From CAKRJP01 sp963597615 (lineage in GTDB: Bacteria > Bacillota > Clostridia > Lachnospirales > Lachnospiraceae): 64,000 bases of DNA. Each line of letters begins with the position of its first letter. Within the stretch, counting starts at the first letter, position 1. The notes beneath the pieces were generated by a model. It was not told where the DNA came from, made no database searches, and saw nothing but the letters and a program-made list of their open reading frames with translations. Location of the stretch: contig CAVBQS010000012.1 in the NCBI GenBank assembly GCA_963597615.1, forward strand, positions 14,141-78,140. Direction: 5' to 3'. Positions 36,983 to 45,385 of the stretch are shown one piece after another. The translations under genes and the position numbers were made by a program.

Positions 36983-38515
36983 TTATGCCATCTCCTTTCT
37001 CTTAGATCCTGCCATGTAAAGTCCTAATTCTTCTACGGAAACCTTCTTTGGGTCAAACTCTCCAACAATCTCTCCCTCATACATTACAAGGATTCTGTCA
37101 GATACATTCATAACCTCATCCAGTTCCAAACTTACCAAAAGCACACCCTTGCCGGCATCTCTGGTTTCTACTAATTTCTTATGTACAGATTCAATGGCTC
37201 CTACATCCAAACCTCTGGTAGGCTGAACTGCTATAAGAAGTTCTGGATCTTTGTCAATCTCCCGTCCGATAATCGCCTTCTGCTGGTTACCACCGGACAT
37301 GGATCTTGCTATAGTAACCGCTCCCTGACCAGACCGGATATCATATTCCTCAATTAGCTTATTGGCATATTCCCGAATTTCTTTTCTCTTTAAGAAGCCA
37401 AATTTATTGGTAAATTGAGGCTCAAAATATCTCTGAAGAATACAGTTATCTTCCAGAGAATAATCCAATACCAAACCATGTTTGTGACGGTCCTCTGGAA
37501 TATGGCTCATACCAGAGATCATACGCTCTCTAATAGGGGCATGGGTAATATCCTTTCCTGCCAAGGTAACGGTTCCCTCTTTTACTGGCTCTAATCCAGT
37601 AAGGCCATAGACAAACTCTGTCTGACCATTCCCGTCAATTCCAGCGATACATACGATTTCTCCCCTGCGAACCTGAAGGGAAACATTGTTTACCGCATTA
37701 TTTTTATGTCTCTTAGAAGCTACAGACATATTTTTTACATCCAAAACTACTTCCTGAGGCTTTGCCTCCTCCTTAGCTACCACGAAATTAACATCACGGC
37801 CTACCATCATGGCAGAAAGCTTTTCCGGTGTAGTATCCTTAATGTCTACAGTTCCAATATATTTTCCCTTACGAAGTACGCTGCAACGGTCTGCCACCTG
37901 CATAATCTCAGCCAGCTTGTGGGTGATAAAAAGAATGCTCTTTCCCTCTGCCGCCAGATTCTTCATAATATGCATAAGTTCCTGAATTTCCTGAGGAGTC
38001 AGTACTGCCGTAGGCTCGTCAAAAATCAGGATTTCATTATCACGGTAAAGCATTTTTAAAATCTCGGTTCTTTGCTGCATTCCTACGGTAATATCCTCGA
38101 TAATTGCATCAGGATCTACAGACAAACCATATCTTTTTGAAAGCTCTACTACTTTTTTTCTGGCTTCATCCTTCTGTAAGAGACCACCCTTGGTAGTTTC
38201 TCTTCCAAGGATAATATTATCCAAAACACTAAAGCACTCTACCAATTTAAAATGCTGATGCACCATTCCGATTCCCAGGTCATTTGCATCATTTGGATTA
38301 TTAATCTCTACTTTCTTTCCATCCTTATGGATTTCTCCCTCTTCCGGTTGGTACATTCCGAAGAGAACACTCATAAGGGTGGATTTTCCTGCACCATTTT
38401 CTCCAAGCAAGGCATGGATTTCACCCTTCTTCAGCTGAAGTGTAATATTGTCATTGGCGATGATTCCCGGAAATTTCTTGGTAATTCCCAGCATTTCAAT
38501 TGCATACTCACTCAT
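36983..38515 (-). CDS. nupO: Nucleoside ABC transporter ATPase, fused double cassette (NupO type)
   Basis: 510 aa, two ABC domains. The first has Walker A GENGAGKST, signature VGMQQRTEILK and Walker B ILIFDEPTA. The second has degenerate Walker A GIDGNGQTE, signature SMSGGNQQKAIIGRE and Walker B LLIAVQPTRGLD. This arrangement, with a degenerate second site, is typical of the RbsA/NupO class. It energises the BMP-type nucleoside importer. A terminator-like hairpin separates it from the lipoprotein gene. Confidence 0.92.
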   Translation of the reverse strand: MSEYAIEMLGITKKFPGIIANDNITLQLKKGEIHALLGENGAGKSTLMSVLFGMYQPEEGEIHKDGKKVEINNPNDANDLGIGMVHQHFKLVECFSVLDNIILGRETTKGGLLQKDEARKKVVELSKRYGLSVDPDAIIEDITVGMQQRTEILKMLYRDNEILIFDEPTAVLTPQEIQELMHIMKNLAAEGKSILFITHKLAEIMQVADRCSVLRKGKYIGTVDIKDTTPEKLSAMMVGRDVNFVVAKEEAKPQEVVLDVKNMSVASKRHKNNAVNNVSLQVRRGEIVCIAGIDGNGQTEFVYGLTGLEPVKEGTVTLAGKDITHAPIRERMISGMSHIPEDRHKHGLVLDYSLEDNCILQRYFEPQFTNKFGFLKRKEIREYANKLIEEYDIRSGQGAVTIARSMSGGNQQKAIIGREIDKDPELLIAVQPTRGLDVGAIESVHKKLVETRDAGKGVLLVSLELDEVMNVSDRILVMYEGEIVGEFDPKKVSVEELGLYMAGSKRKEMA

Positions 38516-38556
38516 TTACGCCATCCTCCTTCTATTCTTTCTGCACATTTAGGGTA

Positions 38557-38591
38557 TAAAAGGGAAGTGACTAAAAACCACTCCCCTTTCA
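38557..38591 (-). terminator. Attenuating hairpin between the nucleoside-binding lipoprotein and ATPase genes
   Basis: On the minus strand, AAAGGGGAGTGG pairs with CACTTCCCTTT (10 of 12 positions) with an 8-nt loop, followed by TTTTATA. Downstream genes must be transcribed by read-through or the hairpin only lowers them. Confidence 0.6.
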
Positions 38592-38632
38592 ATTAAACCA
38601 ATTGGCTAATACCCCTCATAGCCAAAACTTTA

Positions 38633-39829
38633 TTATTTAATACTTCCCTGATCATTTACTGTAATGGCTGTCTTTGGCATCTGTGTAGTGTCATCACTTA
38701 CTGTGATCTCGCCATCATACATCTTCTTAACTAACTCTTTGTAGTCATCCTGGGTAAAGCTATCAGACCACTGTGTTGTATCCATTGGAAGCTGTACATA
38801 GTTTTCTTCCGGATCATCACCAGAAACTAATCCTAAGTTGTCAATCTTTCCAACATAATCGCTCCACTCACCAGCGTTGATTGCATCAAGAACAGTATTT
38901 ACTGTAGCTGCAAGACCCTTCATAGCTGAAGTTACAGTGATATCCTCACCGATGATTCCAGACTGGTCAGAGTCAACACCGATTACCATTCCGCCTTCTT
39001 TTTCAGCTGCTTCTACAGCAGAAGTGTAAATACCACCACCGCATGCAAATACAACTTCAACACCTTTTTCTTTGTACCATGTATCCATAGCTGCTGTAAT
39101 ATCAGCATCACCGTAGAACTGTCCACCTACAACATATTCAACAGTTACATCATCAGTAATACCAAGTTCCTCAGCTGCCGCATCTGCTCCCTGAACATAT
39201 CCATAACCGAAACGAGTTACAGCCGGTACAGACATTCCACCAAGGAATCCAAGATGCTTATATCCAAGCTTTACAGCTGCATATCCTGCCATGTATCCAG
39301 AAAGCTCTTCCTGGTAAGTACAGCAGTATACGTTATCTGTATTGTAGTAATCGCTTACTTCGTAATCATCCGGGTTATAAGAATATCCTTCTCCAACACC
39401 CTTCTCGCAGATATCTCCAGCACTTACGTCCAAAGCTACAAACTTAACATCCGGATAAATCTCAGACTCGTCTACGATTGCTGCTGCAAACATGTATCCT
39501 GGAAGTACGACTACGTTAGCACCATCTGCTACAGCCTGATCTACAGAAGCATTTCTAGCTTCGTCAGAATCACTTTCTGGCTTGTAGTAGTTAAACTCTA
39601 CATCTTTGTCCGCAGCCCATGCCTTACAAGTCTCATAAGTTGTCTGGTTGAAGCTCTGGTCTGTGATGTCTCCTGAGTCTGTTACCATTGCGATCTTCAT
39701 AGTCTCTCCATCGCTTGATGAAGAAGCTGTGCTGTCGCTGCTTGAACTACTAGAACTGCTTCCTCCACATCCAACAAGGGATGCTACCATAGCGCCTGCT
39801 AATAATGCTGCTACTACTTTTTTCTTCAT
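38633..39829 (-). CDS. nupN: BMP-family nucleoside-binding lipoprotein
   Basis: 398 aa. Signal peptide MKKKVVAALLAGAMVASLVGC with lipidated Cys21, then a Ser-rich linker. The body is a BMP (basic membrane protein/Med) domain: IAMVTDSGDITDQSFNQTTYE, DVSAGDI, and GLAATVNTVLDAI, comparable with TmpC, MED and NupN. It binds nucleosides at the cell surface and is the first gene of the operon. A ribosome binding site (AAGGAGG) lies ~12 nt before the ATG, somewhat far. A conserved -10 (CATAAT) is 46-51 nt upstream of the start codon. Confidence 0.92.
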   Translation of the reverse strand: MKKKVVAALLAGAMVASLVGCGGSSSSSSSSDSTASSSSDGETMKIAMVTDSGDITDQSFNQTTYETCKAWAADKDVEFNYYKPESDSDEARNASVDQAVADGANVVVLPGYMFAAAIVDESEIYPDVKFVALDVSAGDICEKGVGEGYSYNPDDYEVSDYYNTDNVYCCTYQEELSGYMAGYAAVKLGYKHLGFLGGMSVPAVTRFGYGYVQGADAAAEELGITDDVTVEYVVGGQFYGDADITAAMDTWYKEKGVEVVFACGGGIYTSAVEAAEKEGGMVIGVDSDQSGIIGEDITVTSAMKGLAATVNTVLDAINAGEWSDYVGKIDNLGLVSGDDPEENYVQLPMDTTQWSDSFTQDDYKELVKKMYDGEITVSDDTTQMPKTAITVNDQGSIK

Positions 39830-39898
39830 AATCCGTATTTTCCTCCTTTTTCCTATTTCGGACTCGATAGGTCAATTATGACATAAGTCTCATTTTAA

Positions 39899-39918
39899 AA
39901 AAGGACTAATGTCCTATT
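39899..39918. promoter_or_regulatory. Operator candidate 1 (AAAAGGAC-TAAT-GTCCTATT)
   Basis: A 20-bp dyad with a perfect 5-4-5 core (AGGAC-N4-GTCCT) and 7 of 8 symmetric positions. The 14-bp core geometry is that of FNR-type sites. Its centre (39908.5) is at about -40.5 relative to the start predicted from CATAAT, close to the class II activator position. Confidence 0.55.
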
Positions 39919-39961
39919 CATCTGCCCTTGTTATCATTTCGTTTAAAAGCAACAGATATTT

Positions 39962-39969
39962 GTCCTATT
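39962..39969. promoter_or_regulatory. Operator half-site (GTCCTATT)
   Basis: The same 8-bp half as in the two palindromes, without a matching left arm (3 of 8). The implied centre, 39959.5, is 51 bp from site 1 and 53 bp from site 3, about five helical turns each. Confidence 0.35.
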
Positions 39970-40002
39970 TTTTGGTGATATTGCCAGGAAATTTCTCCCC
40001 AA

Positions 40003-40022
40003 AATAAGACTTTTGTCCTATT
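40003..40022. promoter_or_regulatory. Operator candidate 2 (AATAAGAC-TTTT-GTCCTATT)
   Basis: Near-perfect 8-bp arms around N4, with the same GTCCTATT right arm as site 1. The centre is 104 bp from site 1, about ten helical turns, so both would lie on one face of the DNA. Confidence 0.5.
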
Positions 40023-40137
40023 TATGGTAGCACATTCAAAAGCTTCTGTCATGTTTCCTGGACTTTTTTCTTTTATTCAATCTTCTTATAAAATTCATAA
40101 GTATTGTTTCTAAATAAATACATATGAAAAAATCTTA

Positions 40138-40188
40138 AAAAAAAACAGTTTTCATAGGATTTCTCAATCCTATGAAAACTGCTTTTTT
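40138..40188 (-). terminator. Terminator after the CaCA exchanger gene
   Basis: AAAACAGTTTTCATAGGATT pairs with AATCCTATGAAAACTG with a 4-nt loop and T-runs on both sides. It closes the mntP-exchanger operon on the minus strand. Confidence 0.88.
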
Positions 40189-40197
40189 AAAATAAGA

Positions 40198-41187
40198 TTA
40201 TCTCATACAAATATATACCATATAAGCTACATACAAGATCAACATGGAAATTCCTTCTTTTTTGTTTAGCTCCTGCTTGGTCCAAGCCAGGATCCAAACT
40301 AAAAGGCTAAAGGCAATCAGAACTGCAATATCAATCATGTTTTCTGTAATAAAGGCTACGGGACTGGCGGTGGCTGCAATTCCAAGAACCATAAGGATAT
40401 TGAAAATATTAGAGCCGATGACATTTCCAAGGGCCATGTCCACCTCTCCTCTTTTTGCTGCAACTACGGAGGTGGCAAGCTCCGGAAGGCTGGTTCCCAT
40501 GGCTACAATGGTAAGACCGATTAAAGTCTGGCTAAGACCAAAGGCCGATGCAATGGTACAAGACCCATCTACCACCCAGTCACCTCCTAAGGCAATGGCA
40601 ATTCCTCCTAGAATAATATAGAGGATACTTTTTCCCATGGACATCACCTGAATCTCTTCGGCCTCAGAAAGCGCTGTGGCGTCCTCCGGATTAAAATCTG
40701 TATTATTTTTTCTGGACGCCATGGCAGAACGAATCATATAGAAAATAAAGCATGCAAATAAAATAATAAGAACAATTCCATCTACTCGCCCTAAAGTACT
40801 GCCGATAAATCCTAAAATTAACAAAAGGGCTGCGCAGGCAATGGAAATCGGGAAATCAAACTTTAAGGTAGATTTCTGTACTGCCACAGAGGTAAACAAG
40901 GTACAAACTCCAACTACCACCATAAGGTTAAAAATATTAGACCCTACTGCATTACTGATTGCCAGAGAATTATTGCCGGTGGCAGAAGCTGTAATACTGA
41001 CTGCCGTCTCTGGGAGACTGGTTCCCATAGCTACAATAGTCATACCGATAATCAAAGAAGGCACATGATATCTTTTTGCAATACTACTGCATCCTTCTAC
41101 AAAGGCATCTGCCCCCTTTACCAATAGGGCAAAGCCAATCACTAAAAATATTACCGCAAAGGGTAGACTTTGAAATAATCCACTCAT
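40198..41187 (-). CDS. Calcium/sodium antiporter (CaCA family, YrbG-like)
   Basis: 329 aa with ten hydrophobic segments in two inverted halves. Each half has the alpha-repeat: GTSLPETAVSITASATGNNSLAISNAVGSNIFN and GTSLPELATSVVAAKRGEVDMALGNVIGSNIFN, which bind the cation. Members exchange Ca2+ for Na+ or H+; some carry other divalent cations. It is 30 bp downstream of mntP with no terminator in between, so it should fall under the manganese riboswitch. That suggests divalent-cation efflux, possibly of manganese, but this is inference. Confidence 0.88.
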   Translation of the reverse strand: MSGLFQSLPFAVIFLVIGFALLVKGADAFVEGCSSIAKRYHVPSLIIGMTIVAMGTSLPETAVSITASATGNNSLAISNAVGSNIFNLMVVVGVCTLFTSVAVQKSTLKFDFPISIACAALLLILGFIGSTLGRVDGIVLIILFACFIFYMIRSAMASRKNNTDFNPEDATALSEAEEIQVMSMGKSILYIILGGIAIALGGDWVVDGSCTIASAFGLSQTLIGLTIVAMGTSLPELATSVVAAKRGEVDMALGNVIGSNIFNILMVLGIAATASPVAFITENMIDIAVLIAFSLLVWILAWTKQELNKKEGISMLILYVAYMVYICMR

Positions 41188-41217
41188 TGATTTTATCCTC
41201 TCTCTTCTCTTTTTCTT

Positions 41218-41793
41218 TTAGACTCCTAAGTGCTCCAAAAGAATCTTTAGACCGATGCAAACTAAGATCACACCGCCAACTAATTCGGCCTTATTTTTAT
41301 ATCGGCTTCCAAATAAATTTCCTACTACCACTCCCACAATAGAAATCACAAAGGTGGTGCAGCCGATAATGGAAATTGCCTCCACAATCGGGGTCTGAAG
41401 GAAGGCAAAGGTAATACCTACTGCCAGAGCATCAATACTGGTAGCCACCGCCAACATAAACATATTCTTGTGATCTAATGGCGGGTCCATAACCTCTGCC
41501 ACTTCCTCTTCCTTCCATTCCTTAATAGCCTCATAAATCATCTTGCCACCAATATATCCAAGAAGAATGAAAGCAATCCAGTGATCGATGCTGGTAATAT
41601 ATTGCTGGAACTGACTTCCAAGAAGCCATCCTAAGAAGGGCATCAAAGCCTGAAACCCTCCAAAATACAAGCCAATGATCAGGGTCTGTTTCTTGTTAAT
41701 GTGCCTCATACTGAGGCCCTTACAGACTGCAACTGCAAAGGCATCCATAGACAAGCCTACCCCTAGTAAAAATAATTCAAATACAGTAGCCAT
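41218..41793 (-). CDS. mntP: Manganese efflux pump MntP
   Basis: 191 aa from the chosen start, the standard size, with six hydrophobic helices in two repeats. FLLGVGLSMDAFAVAVCKG and VATSIDALAVGITFAFLQ carry the conserved Asp residues. It exports Mn2+. The frame stays open upstream to 41868, but that stretch lies in the leader terminator; ATG at 41793 with GAAAGGG upstream matches MntP homologues. The 5' leader carries a yybP-ykoY riboswitch, which is the usual control of mntP in Firmicutes. Confidence 0.92.
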   Translation of the reverse strand: MATVFELFLLGVGLSMDAFAVAVCKGLSMRHINKKQTLIIGLYFGGFQALMPFLGWLLGSQFQQYITSIDHWIAFILLGYIGGKMIYEAIKEWKEEEVAEVMDPPLDHKNMFMLAVATSIDALAVGITFAFLQTPIVEAISIIGCTTFVISIVGVVVGNLFGSRYKNKAELVGGVILVCIGLKILLEHLGV

Positions 41794-41830
41794 AATTTTT
41801 TCCCTTTCTTCCTCTAAAGTCTTAGCACAT

Positions 41831-41877
41831 AAAAAGACCCACGTATGCCTAGTACTTTTGCTAAACATACATGAGTC
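41831..41877 (-). terminator. Leader terminator of the manganese riboswitch
   Basis: GACTCATGTATG and CATACGTGGGTC form a continuous 12-bp stem (with G-T pairs) followed by T5, 37 nt before the mntP start. Mn2+ binding to the upstream aptamer would prevent its formation and let mntP be read. Confidence 0.8.
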
Positions 41878-42006
41878 TCATTCTTTAAGATTTGCCAGGT
41901 GAATCTCCAGGCTTCTCTCTAGATTCTTATGCTAGATTCCTAAGTTAAGCCATCCCTCTTCACCGGTATGTTGACAAACCACATATACATGCGAACTACT
42001 CCCTCA
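41878..42006 (-). ncRNA. yybP-ykoY manganese riboswitch aptamer
   Basis: On the minus strand the leader begins GAGGGAGTAG and contains GTCAACATACCGG (41975-41963), both conserved parts of yybP-ykoY aptamers, followed later by CCTGGCAAATCTTAAAG. It lies upstream of a terminator and of mntP, the gene most often controlled by this RNA. Boundaries are approximate; covariance-model confirmation was not possible. Confidence 0.8.
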
Positions 42007-42034
42007 CGGAAATATGAATTTTAAGTTCCTGTAC

Positions 42035-42064
42035 ACTATACTTTAGGCCTTAAGGGTTAGTCAA
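42035..42064 (-). promoter_or_regulatory. Promoter of the mntP riboswitch transcript
   Basis: TTGACT (42064-42059), 18-bp spacer and TATAGT (42040-42035). The predicted start, near 42028, is about 25 nt before the aptamer. Confidence 0.65.
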
Positions 42065-42075
42065 CCGTAATATGT

Positions 42076-44634
42076 TTACTTTTCTTTTTCTTCAAAAATT
42101 TCGTCCAGGACCTGGGCAATGGCAACCATAGACACCGGTTTTATAATATGGCCGTTCATGCCACAGGCAAAGGCCTTTTGTTTATCTTCCTCAAAAGCAT
42201 TGGCTGTCATGGCAACTATTGGAATGTAGGCCTTATGATTATCAGCCAGGGTTCGGATCTCCCTAGTGGCTGTATACCCATCCATCTTAGGCATCTGAAT
42301 ATCCATAAATACTAGATCGTAATAATCTGCCGGAGCATTTCTGATAGTTTCCACCGCAATATCCCCGTCATTTACACTGTCGATTACCATACCGGTTTCC
42401 TCTAAGATTGCTGTGGCAATTTCTGCGTTCAACTCATTATCTTCCGCCAGAAGGGCCCGTTTTCCTGCGTAATTGTGGGATTTCTTTTTTTGCTTTGTGA
42501 AATCATCATGGTCAGAATCTAGCACCTCTCCCTTCTCTAGCTCTGACAGATGTTTCTTACTTGCATCTGCATTAGAAAGTCGAAGATTCAATATAACTGT
42601 AAATACAGAACCCTTTCCTTCTTTGCTGTCAACCTGTATATCTCCACCCATCATATTGACAATATTTTTGGTAATAGCCATACCAAGGCCGGTGCCCTGG
42701 ATTCCACTGACGGTTGCTGTATTCTCTCTAGTAAAGGTTTCAAAGATATGCTCCATGAATTCCTTGGACATTCCAATTCCACTATCCCGCACGGTAATCT
42801 CATAGGTAGTAGAGTCTTTCTTGCTAGAAGGCTTTTCCGAAATCAGAATACCAATGTCTCCTCCAGGTTCTGTAAACTTTATAGCATTTCCTATAATATT
42901 TAGAAGAACCTGATTCAAACGAAGCTTGTCTGCAAATACATCCTCATGTTTCACATCCTTGGTTTCAACATAGAAATTCAAATTCTTTGCTGCTACCATC
43001 CCCTGGGTCATGGCCCTAAGATCACGAAAGAGGTCCGGAAGATGCACAAGCTTTTCTTCTAACTTTACAGAACCACTCGCAATACGGCTCATATCCAAAA
43101 CATCATTAATCAGACTTAATAAATGGGCTCCGGAGGTACTGATTTTATCCAGGTAATCCTTCACTAGTTCTTGATCATCAATATGACTTTGCGCCAATGC
43201 CGTAAAGCCCATAATGGCATTCATTGGAGTTCGAATGTCATGGGACATATTGCTTAAAAAAGTAGACTTGGCCTTGCTAGCCTGTCTGGAAGATGCAAGA
43301 GCCTGGGACAGACGCTCCTTCTGTTCAAATTCTTTTATCTTTTCATCGGTACAATCATGAGCTACGTAAAGGACTTCCTTAACCTTCCCCTCCCCATCCC
43401 TTCGTTTCACAATAAAGCGGGCCTTCATCCACTGGCCTTGTGGGTTTTTATATTCTGTTTCTATGGTATTTACCTTTTTAAGACGGTCTGCCAGGGTCTT
43501 AAGGTTCAAAAATTCATCCATGGTCTCTCGCATATCTGCAGCCATAAAAACTTCCAGGACTTTTGCTTTTACATCATCAAAGTTTCCCTGTTTACCGGTT
43601 ATCTCTTCCATAGGTTTCACAGTGGTAAGGACTTCATATTGATGGCTGTCAAGGTCTGCTCGAAAAATTGTAGAATAAATAGTAGACAAAGAAGAGATTA
43701 CTTCCGCATGTTCTTTCTCTTCCTTCAGCCTCATTTCCTGCTCTTTTACTATGGCATCTATAATACGAAAACCCGCCACAATGGTGTCGGTAGTTCCTAC
43801 CCTTCGGAAATCATATTGATAATTATGAAGTTGGTCCCCCTCTATACTGCGGTAGGTGCCTACTAATTGACTCTGCCTTGCAAATACCTGCCTAAGGTTT
43901 TCCATATTCATAATCTTTGCAATCCGCTCTTTATCCTCGGGACAAACATTTTCTTTGGTCCAGCGTCTTATAATATCGTCAAAAGAAAAGCTGGCTTTTG
44001 CCGCATCCCTAACTGCTTTTACCTGGTAATCCTCTGCCAGTCTAATAACTTTGGCCCTTCCATCCTGAAGATTTGCGGTAAATACATTTCGAAAACTCAT
44101 AGAGAGTGTCTGAATAATATCCCATTGTTCCTCAAACTCCCGGTCCTTCTGCTTCCTTTTACGGATGTCTTCATCTACATCATAGTGATAGCCTCGATAG
44201 ACCATGCCCCCTTCCACTGGTTTTCCAACGCCACCACAGCGCACATACCTTGGTCCTAAAATCGGATGATTCCAAATATAGGTATTCTCGTCTCGCTCTC
44301 CCTTTTCCATAGCTTCTAAAGAAGCATACACACTATCCAAGGCAGATGGATCTATATTAGAAAACCAGGCATCATAAATTTCCTCTGGCGTCAGAGTCCT
44401 ATCTGTAAGACCTAATAGCTTTAGCATCAAATCATCAGCTTCCATCTTAGGGGCCTTGCCATCTAGCAGATAGATTTGCCAGGTACCCATTTCGGAGCTT
44501 GCGATAATATCCCGCATCTCCTCCAGCTTCTGATAACTTTTCATAAGGAGCTCGTCATGGCCTTCTTCTTTTTCACAGCGATGACATTCTGCTGTGTTAG
44601 ATTCATTATTATTGTTGGATACATCTTTCAGCAT
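42076..44634 (-). CDS. Soluble hybrid sensor histidine kinase/response regulator
   Basis: 852 aa with no membrane helix. The N-terminal half (~1-440) consists of PAS-like sensory stretches, including HDCTDEKIKEFEQKERL at the end. Then HisKA with LSNMSHDIRTPMN (His ~465), HATPase with NQVLLNIIGNAIKFTEPGGDIG, DSGIGM and GTGLGMAI, and a receiver domain with LLAEDNELNA and FMDIQMPKMDG (phospho-Asp ~778). No output domain is attached, so a partner must pass the signal on. Common in Lachnospiraceae with no known ligand. It ends close to the mntP promoter. Confidence 0.9.
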   Translation of the reverse strand: MLKDVSNNNNESNTAECHRCEKEEGHDELLMKSYQKLEEMRDIIASSEMGTWQIYLLDGKAPKMEADDLMLKLLGLTDRTLTPEEIYDAWFSNIDPSALDSVYASLEAMEKGERDENTYIWNHPILGPRYVRCGGVGKPVEGGMVYRGYHYDVDEDIRKRKQKDREFEEQWDIIQTLSMSFRNVFTANLQDGRAKVIRLAEDYQVKAVRDAAKASFSFDDIIRRWTKENVCPEDKERIAKIMNMENLRQVFARQSQLVGTYRSIEGDQLHNYQYDFRRVGTTDTIVAGFRIIDAIVKEQEMRLKEEKEHAEVISSLSTIYSTIFRADLDSHQYEVLTTVKPMEEITGKQGNFDDVKAKVLEVFMAADMRETMDEFLNLKTLADRLKKVNTIETEYKNPQGQWMKARFIVKRRDGEGKVKEVLYVAHDCTDEKIKEFEQKERLSQALASSRQASKAKSTFLSNMSHDIRTPMNAIMGFTALAQSHIDDQELVKDYLDKISTSGAHLLSLINDVLDMSRIASGSVKLEEKLVHLPDLFRDLRAMTQGMVAAKNLNFYVETKDVKHEDVFADKLRLNQVLLNIIGNAIKFTEPGGDIGILISEKPSSKKDSTTYEITVRDSGIGMSKEFMEHIFETFTRENTATVSGIQGTGLGMAITKNIVNMMGGDIQVDSKEGKGSVFTVILNLRLSNADASKKHLSELEKGEVLDSDHDDFTKQKKKSHNYAGKRALLAEDNELNAEIATAILEETGMVIDSVNDGDIAVETIRNAPADYYDLVFMDIQMPKMDGYTATREIRTLADNHKAYIPIVAMTANAFEEDKQKAFACGMNGHIIKPVSMVAIAQVLDEIFEEKEK

Positions 44635-44686
44635 ACAAGCACCTCTCTAACTTTCTCATTTCTTCTATTCTGCATAGATGTGATTT

Positions 44687-45001
44687 CTAACTAATCAACC
44701 AACTATAATCCTTACGGCAGTCAAGAATACTATCCACATACACCGTATCATCTTTAATTTGATAAAGAACTAGATACCACTTTTCCACAAACATCTTGTG
44801 GTATTTATTTGGTGGTATATAAGATTCCTCAAAGAAGGGAAAACGCTGTGGCATATGGTCTAAGGAGCGCATTGCCGCCATCAACTCTTTCTTTTTGGCA
44901 ATGGCTGCTTTTTTATTGACCTGCGCCATAAAACGGATGTGTGTTCCCAACATTTGCTTCGCCCTATCAGAAACAATCACTTTGTATTTCTTATCTATCA
45001 T
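44687..45001 (-). CDS. RelE/ParE family toxin
   Basis: 104 aa. It starts KYKVIVSDRAKQMLGTHIRF and has the ParE/RelE ending YIPPNKYHKMFVEKWYLVLYQIKDDTVYVDSILDCRKDYSWLI, with beta strands of the RelE fold. RelE-type proteins cleave mRNA on the ribosome, while ParE proteins poison gyrase; sequence alone does not decide. It starts 3 nt after the antitoxin stop codon, the usual order. Confidence 0.85.
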   Translation of the reverse strand: MIDKKYKVIVSDRAKQMLGTHIRFMAQVNKKAAIAKKKELMAAMRSLDHMPQRFPFFEESYIPPNKYHKMFVEKWYLVLYQIKDDTVYVDSILDCRKDYSWLIS

Positions 45002-45004
45002 ACG

Positions 45005-45271
45005 CTATACCTCTGCAATCACATCATCGAGATACCCATCCAATTCATCAAGCGTACAACCTCCTCTTCCTGCCATTCTGTCTTCTTCAACAGCCAACAA
45101 TTCTTCCCTTATTTTCAACATCTTTTCCCTACGGTTGTAAGTTTCAATATCCATAACCACCAAGTCTCCTTCACCATTCTTGGTTAGAAATACTGGTTCT
45201 TCTGTTTTTCGGCACATATCGGCAATCTCGTTGTAGTTTTGGCGGATTGCTGCAGACGGACGAATATTCAT
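45005..45271 (-). CDS. Phd/YefM family antitoxin
   Basis: 88 aa. NIRPSAAIRQNYNEIADMCRKTEEPVFLTKNGEGDLVVMDIETYNRRE matches the N-terminal DNA-binding fold of Phd/YefM. The C-terminal half is acidic and presumably wraps the toxin. AGGAGGTG precedes the ATG. A consensus promoter lies upstream, which is probably autorepressed by the complex. Confidence 0.88.
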   Translation of the reverse strand: MNIRPSAAIRQNYNEIADMCRKTEEPVFLTKNGEGDLVVMDIETYNRREKMLKIREELLAVEEDRMAGRGGCTLDELDGYLDDVIAEV

Positions 45272-45313
45272 ACTGACACCTCCTCGAACTTGTTGTAGTA
45301 ATATTCTAATTAT

Positions 45314-45342
45314 ATTTTACCCATTTCATACAATCAAGTCAA
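45314..45342 (-). promoter_or_regulatory. Promoter of the toxin-antitoxin operon
   Basis: TTGACT (45342-45337), 17-bp spacer and TAAAAT (45319-45314), 43 bp before the antitoxin start. Confidence 0.65.
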
Positions 45343-45385
45343 CATTCTCAAAAAATTTGCAATCATGAATTTCATCATTCCTTCC

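Larger units (their letters stand above)
39875..40029 (-). promoter_or_regulatory. Nucleoside operon promoter region with two candidate start sites
   Basis: On the minus strand a CATAAT -10 is at 39880-39875 with no clear -35. A second possible promoter lies upstream: ATGACA, 17 bp, then TACCAT (40029-40024) with an extended -10 TGC. The palindromes below sit at about -40.5 of the first and across the start of the second. The gap from 39830 to 40137 holds no gene. Confidence 0.4.

Noticed and set aside
41794..41868. In-frame N-terminal extension of mntP
   Set aside because: It lies over the terminator of the manganese riboswitch and is not found in MntP proteins.
42357..44259. Several long plus-strand frames opposite the hybrid kinase
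   Set aside because: Shadows of the kinase gene with no start signal or domain.
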